Assembly: GCA_030690515.1 (NCBI GenBank)
Contig: JAUYGP010000368.1
Coordinates: 1 to 8,509 of the forward strand
Origin: Giesbergeria sp.
Lineage (GTDB): Bacteria; Pseudomonadota; Gammaproteobacteria; Burkholderiales; Burkholderiaceae_C
DNA: 8,509 nucleotides
Direction: 5' to 3'
Under the pieces are notes generated by a model, which was not told the origin of the DNA, did not search any database, and worked only from the letters and a program-made list of their open reading frames with translations. Within the stretch, counting starts at the first letter, position 1; the number at the start of each line of letters is the position of its first letter. Positions 6,344 to 8,509 of the stretch are shown here, in pieces. Position numbers and translations under genes: made by a program.

Positions 6344-8002
6344 ATGCCCAACGGCGCACAAGCCCTCATGAAAACGCTGGCCGATGCCGGCATCGAAGTC
6401 TGCTTCACCAACCCCGGCACCAGCGAGATGCACTTTGTGGCGGCGCTGGACGGCGAGCCCCGGATGCGCGCCGTGCTCGCCCTGTTCGAGGGCGTGGCCA
6501 CGGGCGCGGCCGACGGATACGCCCGCATGGCCGACAAACCCGCAGCCACGCTGTTGCACCTGGGCTGCGGCCTGGGCAATGGCCTGGCCAACCTGCACAA
6601 CGCGCGCAAGGGCAAGGTGCCTATCGTCAACATCGTGGGCGACCACGCCACGTACCACACGCGACTAGACGCCCAACTGCAGTCCGACATTGAAACCGTG
6701 GCGCGCAATGTGTCGCCCGGTTTTGTACGTACGTCGGCCAGCACCGCCCAGCTGTGCCAGGACGCCGCCGACGCCATCACCGCCGCGCGCGGCCTGCCGG
6801 GGCAGGTGGCCACGCTGATCTTGCCGGCCGATGTCTCCTGGGGCGAAGGTGCTGTGCCTTGCCCTCCCCCGCCGCAGCCGACGCCCCAGGCCGCCGATGC
6901 GGCGATGGTGCAAGCGATCGCTGAAGTCGTGCGTTCAGGCAAGAAAACGGCTCTGTTGTTGGGCCGGAACGCCTTGCGCGAACCCGCGCTGTTGGCCGCG
7001 GCGCGCATTGCCGCGCACAGCGGCGTGCAGCTGCTGGCCGAAGTGTTCCCCACCCGCATGGAGCGGGGCGCCGGGCTGCCGTCGGTCGAGCGCATTGCCT
7101 ACCTGGCCGAAATGGCGGGGGTGCAGCTGGCCGACCTGGAGCACCTGATCCTGGTCGACGCCAAGGCCCCGGTATCCTTCTTCGCCTATCCCAGCAAAAA
7201 GAGCGAGCTGGTGCCGCAAGGCTGCACGGTGCACACCCTGGCCACCCCGGCCCAGAATGCCGCCGCCAGCCTGGAGCAGCTCGCCGCTGCGGTGGGCGCA
7301 GCGCAGACCCCGCCCGCCCTGCAGCCCGCACTGCGCCCGGACCGCCCGCGCGGCAAGCTCACCGCACCCAAGGTGTGCAAAGCCGTGGGCCACCTGCTGC
7401 CGGACAACGCCATCCTGATCGACGAGGCCATTACCTCGGGGCTGATGCTCTCGGCCATGACGGCCGGTGCGCCGCGCCACGACCTCATCACCCTGACCGG
7501 CGGCGCCATCGGCCAGGGACTGCCCAATGCCATCGGAGCGGCCATTGCCTGCCCGGGCCGCCCCGTGATTGCGCTGATTGGCGACGGCACTGCCATGTAC
7601 ACCTTTCAGGCGCTGTGGACCATGGCGCGGGAGAAGCTGCATGTGGTGTCCATCATCTTCAACAATGCCTCGTACTCGGTGCTGAACGTGGAGCTGGAGC
7701 GCGTGGGCGCCGACGAAGTGGGGCCCAAGGCCCAGTCGCAGCTCAACCTGAGCGGACCCACGCTGAACTTCGCGCTGCTCGCGCAGGGCATGGGCGTGCA
7801 CGCGGTGCGTACCGACACGGCCGAAGGCTTCAACAAGGCGCTGGAATACGCCCTGGCCACGCCGGGGCCACACCTGATCGAAGCGCTGGTGCCCGAGTCG
7901 CTCAGCGGCGCCAAACGCAAGGTGCTGCCGTGGCTGCTGCGCTCGCTGCCACACCTGCCGCCGGCGGTGGCGCGGGCGCTCAAACGCAAGATTGCGCCTT
8001 GA
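6344..8002 (+). CDS. Thiamine-diphosphate enzyme, benzoylformate decarboxylase / acetolactate synthase-like
   Basis: Cytoplasmic ThDP-dependent enzyme of 552 residues, three domains: PYR (about 1-165), central (about 190-325) and PP (about 340-515). Landmarks are NPGTSE (23-28), catalytic glutamate E49 (LFEG), H72 (LLHLG), and the ThDP/Mg motif GDG (413-415)...NN (440-441), with GGAIGQGLPNAIGAA (386-400) ahead. Members decarboxylate or ligate 2-oxo acids. It is often labelled 'acetolactate synthase large subunit', but there is no small subunit or branched-chain gene nearby. NPGTSE and ALWTMA...NNASYSVL look more like benzoylformate decarboxylase (MdlC), so a biosynthetic acetolactate synthase is unlikely. 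ATG 6344 is preferred over TTG 6338, because AAAGGA (6331-6336) is 7 bases before the ATG and only one from the TTG. Eighteen bases separate it from the dehydrogenase gene: same operon. The last 34 residues form a cationic tail, and the stop lies in a repeat. Confidence 0.88.
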   Translation: MPNGAQALMKTLADAGIEVCFTNPGTSEMHFVAALDGEPRMRAVLALFEGVATGAADGYARMADKPAATLLHLGCGLGNGLANLHNARKGKVPIVNIVGDHATYHTRLDAQLQSDIETVARNVSPGFVRTSASTAQLCQDAADAITAARGLPGQVATLILPADVSWGEGAVPCPPPPQPTPQAADAAMVQAIAEVVRSGKKTALLLGRNALREPALLAAARIAAHSGVQLLAEVFPTRMERGAGLPSVERIAYLAEMAGVQLADLEHLILVDAKAPVSFFAYPSKKSELVPQGCTVHTLATPAQNAAASLEQLAAAVGAAQTPPALQPALRPDRPRGKLTAPKVCKAVGHLLPDNAILIDEAITSGLMLSAMTAGAPRHDLITLTGGAIGQGLPNAIGAAIACPGRPVIALIGDGTAMYTFQALWTMAREKLHVVSIIFNNASYSVLNVELERVGADEVGPKAQSQLNLSGPTLNFALLAQGMGVHAVRTDTAEGFNKALEYALATPGPHLIEALVPESLSGAKRKVLPWLLRSLPHLPPAVARALKRKIAP

Positions 8003-8058
8003 GTATTTTTGAGGCTTTGGATTTATCTAGCATGCGCTGACAGCTATTGTTTTGATAG
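8000..8058 (+). repeat. Second copy of the short dispersed repeat, at the 3' end of the ThDP gene
   Basis: Same ordered blocks as the metG copy: TGA at the left edge, TTGAG (8009-8013), a 27-base core with GCGC, CAGCTAT (8041-8047), and 11 bases ending in TAG (8056-8058). CTAT (8044-8047) and ATAG (8055-8058) can pair as a small AT-rich hairpin. The first TGA is the stop codon of the ThDP gene. This copy is less similar in its core than the metG copy, so it may be an old or diverged member. Confidence 0.55.
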
Positions 8059-8113
8059 TTTGCGCTGTGCCTTGGCTGAGGGCGGAGGCCGGGAGTCGCC
8101 CGGCGTGCGAGTA

Positions 8114-8141
8114 ACTTTCTTTCGCGTCGCCGAAAGAAAGT
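8114..8141. repeat. Perfect 11-bp hairpin, possible bidirectional terminator
   Basis: ACTTTCTTTCG (8114-8124) and CGAAAGAAAGT (8131-8141) pair perfectly around the six-base loop CGTCGC. It lies 111 bases after the ThDP stop codon and is the first strong AT-containing stem downstream. There is no T-run directly after it on either strand, so a standard intrinsic terminator is doubtful. Confidence 0.6.
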
Positions 8142-8332
8142 CACCAAAGAAAGGGCGCCCCTACAGGCTGCGTCCCTGCGCTTCGCTACGGGCAACCTGC
8201 GGTGCTCGCGTCCAGCGGGGTCTCGCTCGAACTCGCTTCACTGCGTTGCGCTCAAACAATCGCGAGCCCTGATCCGCTGGCCGCTGTGCTCCTCGGCGCA
8301 TCCTGAAGGGAACTCGGGGATCGAACATCCCC

Positions 8333-8428
8333 ACGGGCCATCGCTGCGCTGCGCTGCGCTTGGCTTGGCTTGGCTTGTGCGGCGCGTAGCGCCTGCACCC
8401 CTCGGGGCCGAGCGCAGCGATGGCCCGT
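8333..8428. repeat. Perfect 18-bp inverted repeat with 60-base loop
   Basis: ACGGGCCATCGCTGCGCT (8333-8350) and its exact reverse complement (8411-8428) flank a 60-base loop. The loop contains most of a pentanucleotide tandem array (8342-8376) and a nested perfect hairpin GGCGC-GTA-GCGCC (8381-8393). It is immediately preceded by the GGGGAT/ATCCCC hairpin (8316-8332). Confidence 0.85.
8342..8376 (+). repeat. Seven-unit pentanucleotide tandem array
   Basis: Seven consecutive 5-mers: CGCTG three times, CGCTT once, GGCTT three times. The two unit types differ by two bases and the middle unit is a hybrid of both. The first nine bases belong to the left arm of the 18-bp inverted repeat, so the array probably grew from the arm by slippage. 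Confidence 0.85.
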
Positions 8429-8482
8429 GTCAGGCTTCCAACCCCCTTCTGGCTGCGCCTGTGGCGGGGTGCTTGCGGGGTG

Positions 8483-8508
8483 GCGGGTGTGCCGCAGGAC
8501 ACACCCGC
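8483..8508. repeat. Perfect 9-bp hairpin at the window edge
   Basis: GCGGGTGTG (8483-8491) and CACACCCGC (8500-8508) pair around the eight-base loop CCGCAGGA. It is part of the large intergenic element and reaches the last bases of the window. Confidence 0.7.
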
Positions 8509-8509
8509 T

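Larger units (their letters stand above)
8080..8509. repeat. Large intergenic element made of successive inverted repeats (right end probably outside window)
   Basis: No credible gene lies in 8003-8509. From about 8080 the sequence is a chain of inverted repeats: GCCGGG/CCCGGC (8088-8104), an 11-base perfect pair (8114-8141), CCAGCGG/CCGCTGG (8212-8218 and 8274-8280) enclosing CTCGC/GCGAG (8222-8226 and 8262-8266), GGGGAT/ATCCCC (8316-8332), an 18-base perfect pair (8333-8428), and a 9-base pair at the edge (8483-8508). Phrases such as 'CTTTCTTT...AAAGAAAGT', 'CGCTACGGGCAACCTGCGG' and 'ACGGGCCATCGCTGCGCT' recall a multi-copy intergenic repeat that I remember from Comamonadaceae and other beta/gammaproteobacteria, and which is often mis-annotated as small ORFs. 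That identification is from memory; the left boundary is approximate. Confidence 0.65.

Noticed and set aside
4718..6658. 646-codon open frame on the minus strand opposite the dehydrogenase gene, longer than the gene itself
   Set aside because: Sense-strand protein has clear FAD-binding motifs and a good ribosome-binding site; the antisense product is a His/Val/Gly/Ala-rich sequence with no recognisable domain, as expected for the shadow frame of a GC-rich gene.
6725..6734. Short palindromic run GTACGTACGT within the ThDP gene
   Set aside because: Lies inside an ordinary conserved coding stretch and is short enough to arise by chance.
5497..7095. 532-codon open frame on the minus strand spanning the dehydrogenase-ThDP junction
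   Set aside because: Crosses the boundary of two well-supported genes; composition (Ser/Arg/Ala-rich) is typical of antisense shadow frames.
6344..8002. Assignment of the ThDP gene as ilvB/ilvG acetolactate synthase
   Set aside because: No small-subunit gene or branched-chain biosynthesis neighbours, and the motifs look closer to benzoylformate decarboxylase.
8009..8502. Small open frames on both strands in the 3' intergenic region (8009-8272 plus, 7980-8195 minus, 8161-8502 minus)
   Set aside because: They run through inverted repeats and a pentanucleotide array, lack clear ribosome-binding sites and have no domain; such repeat-derived frames are commonly mis-annotated.

Overview
The window is GC-rich, densely coding DNA that looks like a betaproteobacterium of the family Comamonadaceae (Acidovorax/Comamonas/Delftia-like). 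The basis is codon usage, the betaproteobacterial form of methionyl-tRNA synthetase, and two kinds of dispersed non-coding repeat that I remember from that family. No database search was possible, so the family assignment is an inference.

Layout. (1) Bases 1-1778 hold the 3' part of metG (methionyl-tRNA synthetase, start outside the window). Its inter-domain linker appears to be encoded by a copy of a short dispersed repeat. (2) A 208-base gap follows. It can fold into a three-stem structure and contains a possible 23-codon upstream ORF. (3) Bases 1987-3696 encode a SulP-family anion transporter with a C-terminal STAS domain. (4) On the opposite strand, 3599-4639 encodes an AraC-family regulator. 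It converges on the transporter gene and overlaps it tail to tail by 98 bases. (5) Divergent from the regulator across a 72-base spacer is a two-gene operon: an FAD-dependent dehydrogenase of the fumarate-reductase/3-ketosteroid-dehydrogenase fold (4712-6325), then a thiamine-diphosphate enzyme of the benzoylformate decarboxylase/acetolactate synthase superfamily (6344-8002). (6) Bases 8003-8509 carry no credible gene. They hold a second copy of the short repeat, which supplies the stop codon of the preceding gene, and then a large intergenic element built from a string of inverted repeats and a pentanucleotide tandem array. That element probably continues past the window edge.

How the genes work together. 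metG is housekeeping and the transporter has no visible functional partner. The regulator, dehydrogenase and ThDP enzyme form a compact catabolic-looking cassette: the regulator probably senses a small molecule and controls the divergent operon, the flavoprotein would oxidise or desaturate a substrate, and the ThDP enzyme would decarboxylate or cleave a 2-oxo acid or similar compound. The substrate cannot be read from the sequence. This cassette is the best candidate for an undescribed pathway here. I see no CRISPR array, tRNA, rRNA, transposase or phage gene.
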